Source: Archilochus colubris
Taxonomy: Eukaryota > Chordata > Aves > Apodiformes > Trochilidae
Length of the DNA: 64,000 nucleotides
Direction: 5' to 3'
NCBI GenBank assembly: GCA_023079485.1
Contig: CM041085.1
Location: 31,109,121-31,173,120, forward strand
Shown: positions 12,683 to 25,570 of the stretch, piece after piece
How positions within the stretch are numbered: position 1 is the stretch's first letter
Layout: each line of letters opens with the position of its first letter
The notes under the pieces: generated by a model
Told to the model about the DNA's origin: nothing
The model's database searches: none
The model's input: only the letters and a program-made list of their open reading frames with translations
Translations under genes and position numbers: made by a program

Positions 12683-14696
12683 CTAGAACACTAGAACCCA
12701 AAATTGTTCGGTATGAAACAAGATTTATACTTCTGATAACCCTCTCTGGATCCAGCCTTCCTTGAACACCTATCTCAGTGTGAGGTCAAAAAACCAGTTT
12801 CCATATTCTCAGTGTGGTCCTAGATAACAATGATATTAGCTCATGCACCTCTTGCATTCAAAACACAGAAAGACAATTACAAATTGTTCTCACACTTTTG
12901 GGCAGAAGGGTTCAAGTACTACATTTTACAATTAAATCCCAATTAAAAAAACAGAAATTACTTTTCACCAGAATACTTGTCCTCACTAATAACTAGTTAC
13001 TGACAAGTTTTTAAAAATAGTTAATTTTATGTCTAAGCTACCATGATAAATTTAGAATTTTGGTGAGTAGAGTAGCATTAATATTCCTGCCAGACAGCTG
13101 TGCAGTCTTAACATTGCTGCTCAGAGCTGGGATATATCAATTGAAAAGCTTCCTGTAAAACAAGAGATGAAAGCATGGCAGAAGATACCTCTGTACTATT
13201 ATCCCTTGGCTGCCTTAGCATTTTGATGGAGGATCTGTAGTTGAACCATATGAAGCTACACTGAGAAGTGGCAGGATTAGTCTACATAGCCTAAGAGCCC
13301 CTCTAAGTGGCTTAATAAATAAAAATATTTTCCCCTAAGATGTATTTCCCAATTGCACAATTTTCTTCTTGTGGCTGCTTAGTAACAACAGGCATTTTCA
13401 TACAGTTATCCTCCAGGTACATCAGAAGAGCTCCAGGCAAACTACTGTATACAATATTTATTATTCTGAATGCATTAGTGGAAAAAGGGGGAAAAAATAC
13501 CAAGTTCAAGATAACGCTTTATTGTTTAGTAATTTTTACAAAATATCTTTTGCCTATATTCCAAGTACAATTTTAAATTATTAATCATAATTAGTTTTTC
13601 TCAGTAAAAAAAAAAAATTCTAAAAACCTGCAAATCTCTGACATCAGTCCATTGCCATAGTGTTTAGCCACACTGTGAGGTACTGTGCAGTTCAGTAGCT
13701 CTGCAACAGTTCAGGTAACATTTTCTATAATCATAGTTGGAATAAGTAGTTCAACATCAAAAATGTGTCAAAAAGACACTGTATTCCCTAGTGTGTCTAA
13801 GGAGAAGCAATATTACTTCGACAATGTTTAGAAAACTTAATGTAGCCAGAACTACACCACTTCATCATCAAAATACACCTATTGTAAGATCAAATCCATT
13901 TCCTGTCCATTATGATTTAGTAGCATTGTGGTTACTCAAAGATGATAATTAAAATCTGGCTGTACTGTTTTAGCTCTATCTGTTCTCTCTTCCCCTAATT
14001 CTTATTGGTTGGAATATTCATATCCCCAAGAGTGGAAGAAGAGGAGCAGAAAAAAAAGAAAGATGTATTGCTACTTTGTCATGACTATGAACACAGTTCA
14101 GAAAAAACATCTTTAAGCATGCACTAAAGCTTCCATGAAAATGCTTTACAGCTCTTATCAAGGCTTGAAATTTTAACAAAATAGAGATTCTGCACTCTCA
14201 AAATTTCCAGATTTCAAGTAATTTTTGCCTGTTTTTCAACTTTTCAACATCCTTCTAAAATCAGACAAATGAAACAATATTTTCTATGAGAATTTACTTT
14301 GATTTACTCAATACTTCATGCTGTTTCCCTGTTTCATTGTCCAAAGATTACATTAGTTCTTTTGTTGCAATATTGCACGAGCAGACCATGGTTGCTTGGT
14401 TCCCTCAGTACTCTTTCCAGAACCATTGTTTCCTCAGACACAGAATAAGATTATAATAACCCTGCAAATACAAGATGGGCTTGGCTCACTCTGAGATTCA
14501 GTCTCAAGGTCCTAATTCCCTAACTGGGAGCAGTGCCATACTTCTCAGATCATTCCAGGGATCACTGCTGGAGTAATCCAATCAGCTCAGGGCAAGGACT
14601 GCAAATTCTGCTGAGTTTCCCAGGAAACACAAGCACAGCTGCCAGGGTTTCCTTTAATTAAATGAAATGTATTCATATTATTTTTTTCCCTTCCAG

Positions 14697-14780
14697 AGCA
14701 GTTCTATTTCCCCAAACCCAGAAGGAATTGCATCTTCTTCATCTGCAGCCATGCCCAAAAATGCAAATCTTGTCACTCAG
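14697..14780 (+). other. Exon-like segment, 84 bp, unrecognised product
   Basis: The segment is preceded by a strong pyrimidine tract and acceptor AG (tttttttcccttccag ending at 14696). It ends in CAG followed by gtacac, which has the required GT but a weak donor because +5 is not G. The 84 bases are 28 whole codons with no stop in the frame starting at its first base. The predicted peptide is serine-rich at both ends of its first half (SSSISPNPEGIASSSSAAMP, then KNANLVTQ). I do not recognise it. A chance stop-free 84-bp stretch between splice-like signals is quite possible in 64 kb, so this is only a candidate, for example an alternative or neuronal cassette exon of a gene spanning the window. 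Confidence 0.2.
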
Positions 14781-15493
14781 GTACACTGGTGCAACTTGCT
14801 CATTATTCAGGACATAAAATATAGTAAGAATTGTGCCTCAGTGCCACATCGGTGATGTGAGTTCCAGCAGTATCTAGTATGGATGCAATTAACCACTCTA
14901 GAGAAGGCTTGCTTTGAGTTAGTTTATTGGTGTGCTCCACAAAGCCAGGATGAGAAAAACCTAAGGGCATATTTACTTTGAAGCAGATGGATTGTTGTGC
15001 AGGCCAGTAGAGAGAAACAACTTTACATGGAGGAATACTGTTGCTACTCCTAAACACCTATATGAATGATGTGCATGCTGACTGAAGCATGCTAATGTCC
15101 TTGCATGCTAATTGAAGCTTAGAAGCAAAAAAAGGATAAAATCAGCATTTGCTATCAGGTTGAACAAACTTCTCCACAAATCTGTTTGCCTCTCTCTGAT
15201 GATGAGTCTCTGCAGGTAGGCAAATTGATCATCATTCTCCTTTCCCATCTTAACTCACTAAATCTCCAAAGGGCTTTCAGGTTTTTGCTTTGAAGATAAC
15301 ACAAAAGTATTGTCATGATGATGCCTCAATGACTAGGAAAGAATTAATCAAAACATGTAAAAGTTTGCCCAGAATTAATGCTTTCAGTAGACAGAGTAGT
15401 GCATTACTGCTACAACAGCATTTATGGCTGAGCACTATGACTAGCAGCAATAGTCTATGTTGACAATGGAAAGTATATAGGAAAAAGTATGGA

Positions 15494-15599
15494 GTCATAG
15501 AATCATGGCAAGTTGGGAGGGACACATTAGGATAATCACATCCAGCTCCTGCCCCTGTGTAAGTCACCCCAAGAATCACACCATGTTCCTGACAGCACC
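15494..15599 (-). mobile_element. CR1 3' end fragment
   Basis: About 106 bp of CR1 3' UTR on the minus strand: gtcatagaatcatggcaagt, then tccagctcctgcccctgtg and gtcaccccaagaatcacacc. The signature pairing 'accccaagaatcac' with an 'aggacaagagttgga'-type end matches the plus-strand copy at 19868, so both appear to be the same subfamily. It is 5'-truncated, with no coding sequence to speak of. Confidence 0.85.
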
Positions 15600-16850
15600 A
15601 AAAAGCATATTGCTTTTACAGTTACTCATTTTGATCCCTTTAAAGAGAGTAGTAGTTTGGCTTCAAACTTAAATTAGAACCTTTTTAAGACTTTCAAAAT
15701 GAAAACTTGGAAACAGTTCTGGAGCTAGTGATCTTCATTATAAAAGTAGCCTGTCTCAACTAGAAAAACATTCTCTGAATTACAAAAAGGAGGAATTTGT
15801 GTAACAGTAGATAAAAGCAGGCATAATTATTATAATTTGAAGCACAAATTGTAAGGGGAGGGGCACAAAAAAACAAAAATAAACGCCTCAGACACATTTA
15901 ATTCTCCACTCAGAATAACCGCGAACAGTTGTTCTAGGATAAAATCAGATATTATTTAAGCCAAATCAAAATAAGAAATCGAGTGGTGAAGATCACCCAT
16001 TAAAAAGATTTAGGCCCAAAGATGAGAAGAACTATTTAATTCAGATTTCCTGGTATAGTCATATTTGCAGAAAAAAGAACATAGTTGAATCTTCTCTGGG
16101 TGATCCACTATAGGAAAGCATGGAAAGCATTTAAGCAGAAAGTGGCCTGCCCCAGAGCAGTAGAGCTATAAGTAAAAAAAAAAATAAAATAAAGGCAATT
16201 AGCTGTGTTATTTTGAATAGGAAAATGGGCAGCTGTCCAAATTAGGCATATGAATTACCAATGGTATACCCTTGATTTCCTTTCCTTGGAGCACACTGGC
16301 AAAGCTGTATTGAAGTACTTAGTTTTAGGATAGTGTTGTGGCAGTATATTGCAGAAAATCTGAATGTACTTAAGACATATTTTAAATCAATGTAAGAACT
16401 GAAAATCTTATAGAATCTGAGAAAGTATTTCAGGGTTTAGCTATCAAAATCTATTTGGTATGGGTCTGCAGATTGTGCATAGTAACTACCATGGATGTTA
16501 ACCTTCACTTGGACAGGGCAGGGAGAGGCTAAGTGATAGATAACCACTCATTAAACACAAGTCTGATTTCTAAAAGGAACTTCCTACATATGGAATAAAT
16601 ACATTTCAACCTCTAAGAGTATTGGTCTGTAATGACAGCAAACTAAAAGTAAAAAAAACTTAGTGAACACATTGTGCAGTTGTGACATTTCCAGGCTTTT
16701 CAACAGAGAAAGCAAACATTAGCAAGCATAAAAACATAGACTTCATAGAGAAGGGTAGTCAGCCAACATATATCAACATATGCCAAGAGTCTGAGATGTA
16801 AGGAGGAAGAAAGAGGAAGAATTTGTACAGATTGAGAGCTGTTGATTGAG
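15600..16850. other. AT-rich unique sequence
   Basis: 1.25 kb with no recognised gene. It contains only short A-rich runs (for example 16174-16192). Confidence 0.6.
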
Positions 16851-17352
16851 GAATCATAGAATGCTTTGGGTTGGAAGGGACCTTAAAGATCATCCAGTTC
16901 CAACCCCCCTGCATGGGCAGGGATACCTCCCACCAGACCAGGTTGCTCAAGGCCCCATCCAACCTGGCTTTGAACACTTCCAGGGAGGGGGCAGCCACAG
17001 CTTCCTTGGGCAACCTGTGCCAGTGTCTGACCACCCTCAAATTAAAGAATTTCTTCCTAATGTCTCACCTAAATTTCCCCTTGTCAAATTTTAAACAATT
17101 TTCCTTTGTCATCTCATTACACACCTGTGTAAAAAGCCCTACCCCAGCTTTCTTTTAAGCACCTTCAGATATTGGAAGGCTGCTATAAGGTCCCCTTGAA
17201 GCCTCCTCTAGGCTGGTGACAAACCCTAACTTCTTTAGCCTGTCTTCACAGTGGAGGTGCTCCAACCCTCTGATCATTTTTGTGGCTCTTCTCTGGACAT
17301 GTTCAAAGAGCTCTGTGCCCTTCTTATGTTGGTGACTCCAGAACTGAGCACA
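16851..17352 (-). mobile_element. CR1 LINE 3' portion, about 0.5 kb
   Basis: Minus-strand CR1 starting at its 3' end with aatcatagaatgctttgggt and the gttggaagggacctt core. The 3' UTR (ttccaacccccctgcatggg) and the ORF2 C-terminus follow: minus frame 16759-17040 shows VRHWHRLPKEAVAAPSLEVF. The LEK/GDL region comes next and the copy stops near ctgagcacaagaaacaag. It is frameshifted relative to a full ORF2. Same subfamily as 9981 and 57090. Confidence 0.92.
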
Positions 17353-19455
17353 AGAAACAAGAAAACTTTATGTTTTCTGTATTAGGTGACTGTTGGTCTG
17401 AAATTGAAGCCTTTGTTTTTTTCTCACTCAACACTCTCAGTGGGTTTTGGCAGATACTTCTGCCTAATAACAATACTGAATTAATATTATGTATAATATC
17501 ACTTTAAAGAGTGTTTTTTACCAGTGAGCACCATTTTGAAAATGTTTCTTTCTGTAACACAGTAGTAATAAAAGTTGCTAGCAGAAATGTCAACCTTCTG
17601 GATTAGAGCAAAATAGTATAGCCATCCATGGCTCTTAAAAGAAGGACAATAGGCACAAGTGTACTAGCATAACTGGCCTGTGACAAATAAGGGGGAAATT
17701 CCTATGGGAGACCCTGGAATCTCCCTCCTCTGAAGTGAGATGCCACCTTTATTCTCACTGTTAAGAATTGTAGTGCATTAAGGCAGAAGAAAAAACATAA
17801 AACCCAAAAAACCAAAACAATACACACAAAAAAACCCACCACCAATAAATAAATAAAAACATGTACTCCACTCGCAGTCTGCATGTAGAACCCTTTCCAC
17901 AACAATTCTTACTCACAAAGCTCTAGCATTTCAGACTGGTTTAGGAGGAGCATTACAAAGCTTACACAAGGAGTTCTAGGCTGTCAGCACAACTTCTTTC
18001 TCTTGCAGTCATGATTTGGGCAGCAGAGTGTACCAACATCTTCTCCTGCACTTCACCATTAGGCAGTTCTGCCACCTTCTACTTTGCCTGACCACCATAC
18101 ATTAAAACCTGGCATCAAGATTTTCATTGCCCTTTTCATCTTTCAGGGCACCCAGTATTCACACTGCTTGTAATACTCAGGAAAAGAAAGGTGCTGCCAC
18201 TAACTCAGGAAGTCTCTGAGCTGCAAACTGATGGATAATGGAGGACTTACTTTTGGGGAAATATTATAATAAATTTATTCTATCATTATATACTTAAATA
18301 TGCACCCACTTTTACCAGTGCTGGAAACAGGACATGCACTATATAAACATTTGATCTGACCCTGAGTAGCCATTCTTTTGTTCTTGGAGTTAGTTTGAAT
18401 AAAACTGTTTGCCTAGCCTAATATACTACTTAACTCCTGTTTCAGAGATTAAATCAAACGTCTTTGATCTCATGGACTGTAAGCAAAGCATGAGCAGGCT
18501 GCACCTTACAGATGTAAGAAAAGTAGCTTAGAATGTTCTATATCCTTTTGTGATAACACATAGCAGAATAGCATTTTTAAAAAGCTGAATACATGGGCAA
18601 GAATTAACAAATCCATTTACAGTTTAAATGTAAGCAGTTTATCAAAACCAGAGAAATCTCAGACTAGAGGAAAACATGCCTTAAACTCTCTGCATCTGCC
18701 ACAGAATTCAGTCTTGCAGTTATACCCTTGTAGCCACTGTTCTCCTTGGAGCACACAGGAAGAGTCCTCCCTCTAACTTCTTATTTTGTAGACACCAGAT
18801 ACACTTGCACAAGATCCCAAGCTATTTCCTAGAGAGAATCTTCTCTGAAGTAAGTGTAAAGAAGTGCAAACTACCTTCAAGGGATTATTACCAGGAGTGA
18901 AAAAGTTTGCAAAATGCAAAACTTGCATGCAGTCAGATAAAGGGCAGAAAAATGCAACAAAGTCATTAATATAAAGGTATTAATACAACAAAGGTATTAA
19001 TATAGACTCAATTTCTGAGGGCCCAGCTAAACCCAGACTTGATTACAGTAACTCATTTCCACAGCTACAGGTGACAGGCAGCCCAGAGTGACCCACGGTC
19101 ATACTGACTCTCTCACATTCAAGAGGACAGAAGACATAATCACTTCATGTTTGCAAACAGTGCTGAACACTGTGATTAAAATTAAACAAGGGCAAGTGCT
19201 AAGTTAAGAGAAGGGAAATCAGGGGCATAACTATACACAGATACAGGAGCCCATGAGCACACAAAACCAAAATGGCAACCTATTGTAAAAGTTCCCTTTA
19301 TACAGCTAACAGAACATAACAAAGATCCAAACTGGGGTCTGCTCAAGTGTGAATAGTTTGTTGAACAAAAGCACAAACATCTCACTACTCAAAGGACTTA
19401 CCTAGCCCACAAAAGCTCCTGTAAAATCCGCACCTACTTGTCCTTTTGGACTACA
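17353..19455. other. AT-rich unique sequence
   Basis: 2.1 kb without a recognised gene or repeat family, apart from a G-free A/C/T tract at 17791-17861. Confidence 0.6.
17791..17861 (+). repeat. G-free A/C-rich tract
   Basis: About 71 bases without a single G: aaaacc and cacaca segments ending in (aata)n. It has the same character as 7169-7264. The overlapping minus frame (17702-17905), rich in F, V and C, is an artefact. Confidence 0.75.
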
Positions 19456-19754
19456 CATGTGTAAAGGGCGAGCATCAGGAGGATGGAGTCAAGTTCTTCT
19501 CAGTGGTGTCCAGTGATAGGGCAAGGGGCAACAAGTGAAAGCTGGAGTACAGCAGTTTCCATGTGAATGGAAGGAAAAACTTCCACTGTGAGGGTGACAG
19601 TGGGAGGCTGCCCAGGGAGGTTGTGAAGTCTACTATGGAGACATTCAAAACCCACCTGGATGGGTTCCTGTGTGACCTACACTACCTGATCCTGCTCTGG
19701 CAGGGGGGTTGGACCCAATGATCTTTCAAGGTCCCTTCCAGCCCCTAATATTCA
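19456..19754 (+). mobile_element. CR1 LINE 3' end (same subfamily as 48950)
   Basis: Plus-strand CR1. It starts in the ORF2 C-terminal region (gcatcaggaggatggagtca near 19470), continues through ttctcagtggtgtccagtga and acattcaaaacccacctgga, and ends in the 3' UTR (cctgctctggcagggg, gatctttcaaggtccc) at 19754. The octamer tail is almost gone. It is recognisably the same subfamily as the well-preserved 48950-49923 copy, but decayed, with a disrupted reading frame. Confidence 0.9.
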
Positions 19755-19867
19755 AAAGAAAAAAGGCTTAGCTTAGTTTTTATGTTATATTCCTTACCAG
19801 GATGTCTGAACATCTTTTACAATTATTATGCTGATCCAAATTGTCTTTACTTCTGTCTCACCTCATC

Positions 19868-20123
19868 AGGGAAATGGTAGAAAGCTGAATCAGGGGAGGT
19901 TTAGGTTAGATAGCAGGGAAAAGTTTTTCACCCAGAGGGTGGCTGAGCAGTGGAACAAGCTCCCCAGGGAAGTGATCACAGCACCAAGGCTGCCTGAGCT
20001 CAAGAAGAATTTGGATGACACTCTCAGGCACATGGTGTGATTCTTGGGGTGACTTATACAGGGACAAGAGTTGGACTTGATGATTGTGAGGGGTCCCTTC
20101 CAACTCGGCAGATTCTATGATCT
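19868..20123 (+). mobile_element. CR1 LINE 3' end
   Basis: A second plus-strand CR1 about 110 bp after the previous one. It retains an open 70-codon frame (19828-20040) covering the ORF2 C-terminus, with FRLDSREKFFTQRVAEQWNK followed by LPREVITAPRLPELKKNLDD. The 3' UTR reads ttcttggggtgac, then gttggacttgatgattgtga, and ends in gattctatgat at 20123. It differs in its 3' UTR from the 19456 copy, so the pair is two separate insertions and not a tandem duplication. Confidence 0.9.
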
Positions 20124-22319
20124 CAGTTCTAAATTTCTCTTTCTGTGTCTGATATCTTCCTCGTTACTTTTTTCCAAGCATTCAGCATTATGTTCCTTGC
20201 CCACAATTTTAAAAGGGGGAAGGTAGCAAAGGATAAGACTTAGTAGAAGAGTTGTACTTCCTTTTTTTCCAGGGAGAAGGTAACTTCATTGCTTAAATGA
20301 AAGCAAAAAAGAGAGACTCGACTTACAAAAATGACAAACCACAGATACCCCTCACAGTGGATAATTCCTTAGGACACCCAGCAACACAGGAAGCTTTCCA
20401 TTATCTTACAAGTTCTCACAAAATGAACCTACATGGATTCCTTCCCATTACTGAGGGAGTCCTACAGGTTACTCTAAACCAGAAATGTACATTTGTTATA
20501 TTTGCATTGCTTATAACCATGAATAATCAACAGGAGTGGAAATGGAGCTAAAAATACATATTTTTGCATCTATTAGTGCATAATATCTAATTGTATGCCT
20601 GGCTGGAATTCAGAAAAGAAGCTTGAACAAATTATTTTTACATGTGACATCCAAGAGTCATGAAAAAAGGAGGCAGTCACTGTGCATGAGGAGGTCTTGA
20701 AATATTAAGATGAACAGACTGTAGGCAGCACTGGTAAAATTGGAAAGAAATATAGAATTAAGATCTCTATTTAGTTACCAAAACCTATCAAAGAAAAGAG
20801 TTGTATTTTTATTTCTATATTTTCAGTTGATCAAGAGAAATTAAAGACATAAAAAAAGTTAAATAGGAATGAAGTTATCTTTTGGTGAGGTAATTCCATT
20901 TTTTCTCTGCAGGTGCCTTACTGACCTTGTTCGCCTAAGTAACAAACTTTCCTTTTTTCCTTCAGGCCCTTTGCAAGCTTCTTCTCTTTTCTAAATTATC
21001 ATAATCCTTTGTAAACTGCAGTAAAATGTCAGATGGTGTCAGTAACAAGAAGTTTTTAAGAATATGAGAGTAGGAAAAGGTTCTTTCAGAATGATGCTGA
21101 ATAGTATGCTATTACTTTCCTGTAAGATACAAAAAGGTGAACGGAGATTTGCTGTCCCTGCATGTTAGAAAAGCACAAGGTGGGAAAAAAAGGGCTTAAG
21201 GTTTTTTACCTTGAAACATCCCTCCTAAATGAGTGATCCATGGCAAAGTAGACCAGTTGGTTAGGAAACACATATATTTTTATGTGCCTAGATATAATCT
21301 TCCCTGAATGTCTGAGTCTCCCTAGAAATTAATTGGGTTTGATCCTGTTATTTTTGATCCTTTTTTTCTTTCCCCTTACCAGCAGAGCAGATGAACTTTC
21401 CCTCATAATTTGACCAGTTTTTAATCTGAGCTGCATAGATTCATTGAGTGTCGTAGACATATATTTATATATTGTCATATTGTCCAAACAATGCAGATGA
21501 TGCATGATTCTGACAGGAAAAGCTGAACTGAGACAGAGGGAAAATATGAGCTCCTACGAAACAAGATGAGGATCAGGACTTCAGTGGTGGCATTCCCTGA
21601 ACTCTTGCAGTATCTTGTTCAAAATCCAAAAGAGAAGTGGAATACCAAAATTTATACCTACTTCAGAGTGTGGCAGAAAGAAAAGAGATTCAGAGTCATT
21701 AGGAATTTGGGCTGCTTCCTCAGCTGAAGAAAGCAGAATCTAACCCACTGATGCTTTAAACTAAGAAAGAAAATTATGTCAGCCTTTAAACAAAAAAACC
21801 CTCCAAAAAAACACATTAAAAAAGGACCATTGTGGGAAAAGAAACCACACAATACAAGGTCACATCTCTATTACAGATGAAGGTAAGAAAATAAAGTGCA
21901 GTTGGCATCAGAGGACAGAAGTAGTCAAATGGGCAACAGCAAAAAAAAAAAGATATGATTTTTAAGACTGCAAAGAGAACAAATTTGTACACTTGCTTTT
22001 GCATCTATGTTGTAAGGCATAAGAAATATGGCAACAGAACAGTAGTGTCTAGACCTAAACATGGACATCCTGAGTATATTGGAAACTTAATGAATCCTGT
22101 GATGGTAGCATACAAAATATAGAGGAAAAAGTAGAGCAACCAACTCTATCAGAAGCAGATAGAATACTTCTGTGTGTTAAAGGGAGATTAATCTAAACAA
22201 ATAGCCAAGCTATGTATCTCAAAAAGTAGTGATTGAAATATCAGGCCTAAGCAGGAAGGGATGAATGTGAGTCTCCCAAATGGAATGATGACAGTTTCTG
22301 ATATGCTTCGGAACATGAG
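20124..22319. other. AT-rich sequence, nothing recognised
   Basis: 2.2 kb with only short A-runs and an A/C-rich stretch near 21785-21820. Part of 22000-22319 could be a further decayed extension of the ancient CR1 that follows, but I could not recognise motifs there. Confidence 0.5.
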
Positions 22320-23740
22320 GCAACACATGCAGAAAAAGCAATTATAATAATGCCTGATTTTATCTATCTCTATGTAGGTAAATAAAATGTATCAGGATAC
22401 AATACAATGACCAAATAAAAGACACCATTAATTATGCTTCCATGAAGCAATAAGGGATGTACTGCAGGCTGAAAAATCTTGCATAGTGGAAGAGCCCTTC
22501 TATAACAGCAACCATAATATTCCTAGATTCAGCATCTCTGCAGAGATAAGAAACTACTCACCCACAATTACCCTCAGACTCAAAAGGACATAAAAATATA
22601 GTCATATAAAAAAACCACAGAGGAAGTTAGGAGAATTAAATTCTTAAAAATGGATACTCAAGAACAACAACACAAGAACACAGAGCCACTTCAGCAAGAC
22701 TTGACAAAGGGCAATGGGGCATCAGCAGGGAAGGAGGGATAGATAAAATAAAGAGGCAAACTTCCAAAAGCTGAAGTTGAATCTAAAGGAGGAAAACAAA
22801 GACTGATGGCATTTGGGAGATCAAGTGTAAGCATACAACAAAGCAGGACAAAAGTGTTTGAGGAACAGCTGAAGAAGCAAAACTAATGCTACATTTATTG
22901 AAATGCATCAGGAACAGAAGCCTGACAATGTGCCCGTAGGGCCAGCTGAATATCAGGACACAAAAGCAGGAAGCAGATCAAAAAGAGCAATCCTCCACAG
23001 TAGTAAACAGAAGTAACTGGAGAGTTTTTAAAACTGTTAAAACTTAAAACTTGAAAAAAAAAAGGAAATCTGAACTTGCTTTATGAGGGACTTGGAAAAA
23101 TATCTGTCTAATATTCAGATGGGTGATGAGTGGAGAATAGGCTATGGAAAGATTTGATAAAGTGGTTATAAACAAATTGCCAAAACCAGATGGTAATCAC
23201 CTCAGCTATCTAAAGGAACTAAAGAATGAATGAATTAAATTATAATAATGAGTGGTACATTCATATGTTTGTCTTTGTATGCAATGATAGGAGCATGGCA
23301 AATATGGCAACTTCTAAAAAGCATTGCAGGGTAGGTCAGAGAAACTGCAGGTTGTGCTAGCAATTTGTAGAACCTATGAGAATAAGAGAGACATGTATGT
23401 AAATGTGATGTAGTCAGCAGAAATCAATGCAACTTTTACTCAGGAAGACCAACCTTACCTTTTCCTTGGTATTCTTTGGTACAGCTGGCATAATCTACTT
23501 TAATTTTCAAAAGTCAAAACCATGAGGAACTGCCAAAGATCTTTACAAAACTGCTTGCCTGGCCACAAATCAGCAGATGAAGCTCGAAGTAGAGGTGAAG
23601 GCATGTGAGGAAAAATATGCCTAAACTTATACACTGGATGAAACAAGGATATGTGCTGGGCTGACCATGACCCTGAGCCTTTACACTAAAATCTTATGGA
23701 GATGAGATAGAGGATTCTGATGTAATAGGAGCCAACAGGG
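22320..23740 (+). mobile_element. Ancient CR1-type LINE body (EN to RT remnants)
   Basis: A very decayed plus-strand LINE recognised from scattered translated motifs in the right order. At 22486-22530 the frame reads VEEPFYNSNHNIPRFSI; this resembles the endonuclease 'SDH' block, with Asp replaced by Asn (codons 22507-22515). At 23171-23230 it reads NKLPKPDGNHLSYLKELKNE, resembling the CR1/L2 'PDGIHPRVLKEL' block just before the RT core. Near 23639-23661 it reads MKQGYVLG, resembling RT motif B 'QGSVLGP'. The spacing is roughly what a CR1 ORF2 requires. Stops and frameshifts are numerous. The divergence from the other CR1 copies here implies an old, possibly pre-avian subfamily. The ends are uncertain. 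Confidence 0.6.
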
Positions 23741-25242
23741 AATAATACCTCAAAGGAATTCCAGCCACTCCAGACAGTAAGTCAGCTTCATTGGGAGCCC
23801 AAATTTAATGCCCCTATGCAAATGCACACAGGCAATAAAGAGGAGATAGATATGCAGGCTATGATCTTATCAGCACCATGAAAACACATGGCTCTTACCT
23901 TTCTCTGTTAGCAACACTAGCTGGGCTAAAGGGAAGGGGAAGTACATTCTCATCATCAGTCTTTGAACTTTTTCAGAATTATAACTTCCCTACTGTGCCT
24001 GAAGCAGGGATTCGAACACGTGTAGAATGAAGGTGCCACAATATATCCTTCATCTATTCAACAGGTCTTATCCCATAGGCCTCCCCAGTTACTGCTCTGG
24101 GCCCTAATTAGGTCGTGCTGTTAATAATGTACAAATAGCAGAGGTCTGTCCAGATGCTGAATGGACTCAGTTGAAAATGAGAATGGGAAAGAGGGTAGAA
24201 GTGCCTTTTTTTCTTTTCAGCAGAATTTTATTAGAGTGTAACAGAATGACCCAAGATTCAGCACATTGTCTTGGAACATTAATATGCAAATACTATCATG
24301 TTCAGAGAACCATTCTGAATCCACAGCGGTTTATGCAAATCCTGTCAAGCACAAGATAATAAAAAGTCCTTCTAATAAACCTGATTATTCTCCTTAACTG
24401 CTCTGAACAGCAGTGATACAAATGAAATAGTTCTACCCTGTTGCATATTGTAATTCTTACCTCTTCATGCATTTATGTGCCTGGCCCGAACAAACCATTG
24501 TTATTTGATATAAGATACATTATAGGACTGCATTATATGAAGTCTAATGACACTATGAATAATTAAGGTTGTGAAAGAGTTCTTTTCATTTTCTTATAAC
24601 AGTTTGGGCTGAAATTTATTGCAATGATTTGCTTTGCTATACACAGGTTAATTTTTTTCATGATAATCCAAGGTGTTACCAAGGACAATGACCAAGGAAA
24701 GTGCTTCATTTTGCCTGCGTTAAAAAAATCATTGTCTCTTTACTGACCTCCAGAAGCACATTCTATACCCTGAAGCACAGATCAAAAACAGAGCTTAGTC
24801 TGAGCTTCATATCAGGAGGTTCTTCAGCTTCCCCATGAAATTCTACTTCAGTCTGGCCAAATTAGATAGTTCTTATCAGTTAAAATCTCTCAAATCTAAG
24901 AGAAAAAACTGTTCTTGAATCTCATTCCCAATGTTCTAAGAACATCTACTTCCATATCAATATTTCCTTCAGTTATTCTAATACTGCCTTATAGCTTAAA
25001 TAGCACTATCCATTACCTGAAGATTACAGTCCTTGACTCACAGAGTTCTGCCATATGCCTCATACCTCTTCCAGACCTCTTCCTTTCAAATTACAGTTTA
25101 CACATTTTTTGCTCATCTGCTAGTTCAAATCAATTTTCTAGGACACATATGACCTGAACAAGGCTAACTGGGAATATATAAAGTATAATACAGAATGTTA
25201 AACACTTGCATAGATAGGTATTTCCCTAAATACAGGATGTAA
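23741..25242. other. AT-rich sequence, nothing recognised
   Basis: 1.5 kb of unique DNA. Frames of 62 and 80 codons (24171-24359, 24915-25157) resemble no known family. Confidence 0.55.
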
Positions 25243-25570
25243 GAATCATGGAGGTAGAAAGGGACCAATATAGATTGCTTAGTCCTACTCTTCCTGCTCA
25301 AGCAGGGTGAGCCAGAGCATGTTCCTTAGGACAGTATCCAGCCAGATTTTTAATATCTTCACAGGTGAAGACTCTGGGCAAGGTGCAAAAAAAAAGCTTT
25401 TTCCTGTTTATGTAGAGTTTCCTGGACTTCAGTTTGTACCCGTTGCCTCTTATCCTAACACAGAACACCACTGAGAAGAGTCTGACTCCAGTTTCTTTAC
25501 TCCTTCCTGTCAGGTATTTATACATATTGATAAGATTCCCCTGAAGCTTCTCGCCTTCGTGCTGAAGATA
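25243..25570 (-). mobile_element. CR1 LINE 3' portion, older subfamily
   Basis: Minus-strand CR1 with a decayed 3' end (gaatcatggaggtagaaagg). Diagnostic stretches follow: cctgctcaagcagggtgagc, cttcagtttgtacccgttgc, accactgagaagagtctgac and aggtatttatacatattgat. It ends near ccccctgaagcttctc-type sequence around 25550-25570. A 75-codon minus frame (25298-25525) carries [17 protein letters not shown] C-terminal ORF2 sequence. Moderately diverged. Confidence 0.85.

Larger units (their letters stand above)
11894..15493. other. Mostly unique sequence; contains one exon-like segment
   Basis: AT-rich DNA with an A/C-rich tract (12645-12682) and many short frames that resemble nothing known. The interval from about 14460 to 14790 is somewhat less AT-rich and contains the exon-like segment listed separately. 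Confidence 0.55.

Noticed and set aside
19456..20123. Possible tandem duplication of CR1
   Set aside because: The two adjacent plus-strand copies have different 3' UTR signatures, so they are independent insertions.
24007..24017. gggattcgaac, like a tRNA B-box on the minus strand
   Set aside because: The T-stem does not pair, and no A-box, anticodon arm or acceptor stem could be fitted, so neither a tRNA gene nor a tRNA-derived SINE is supported.
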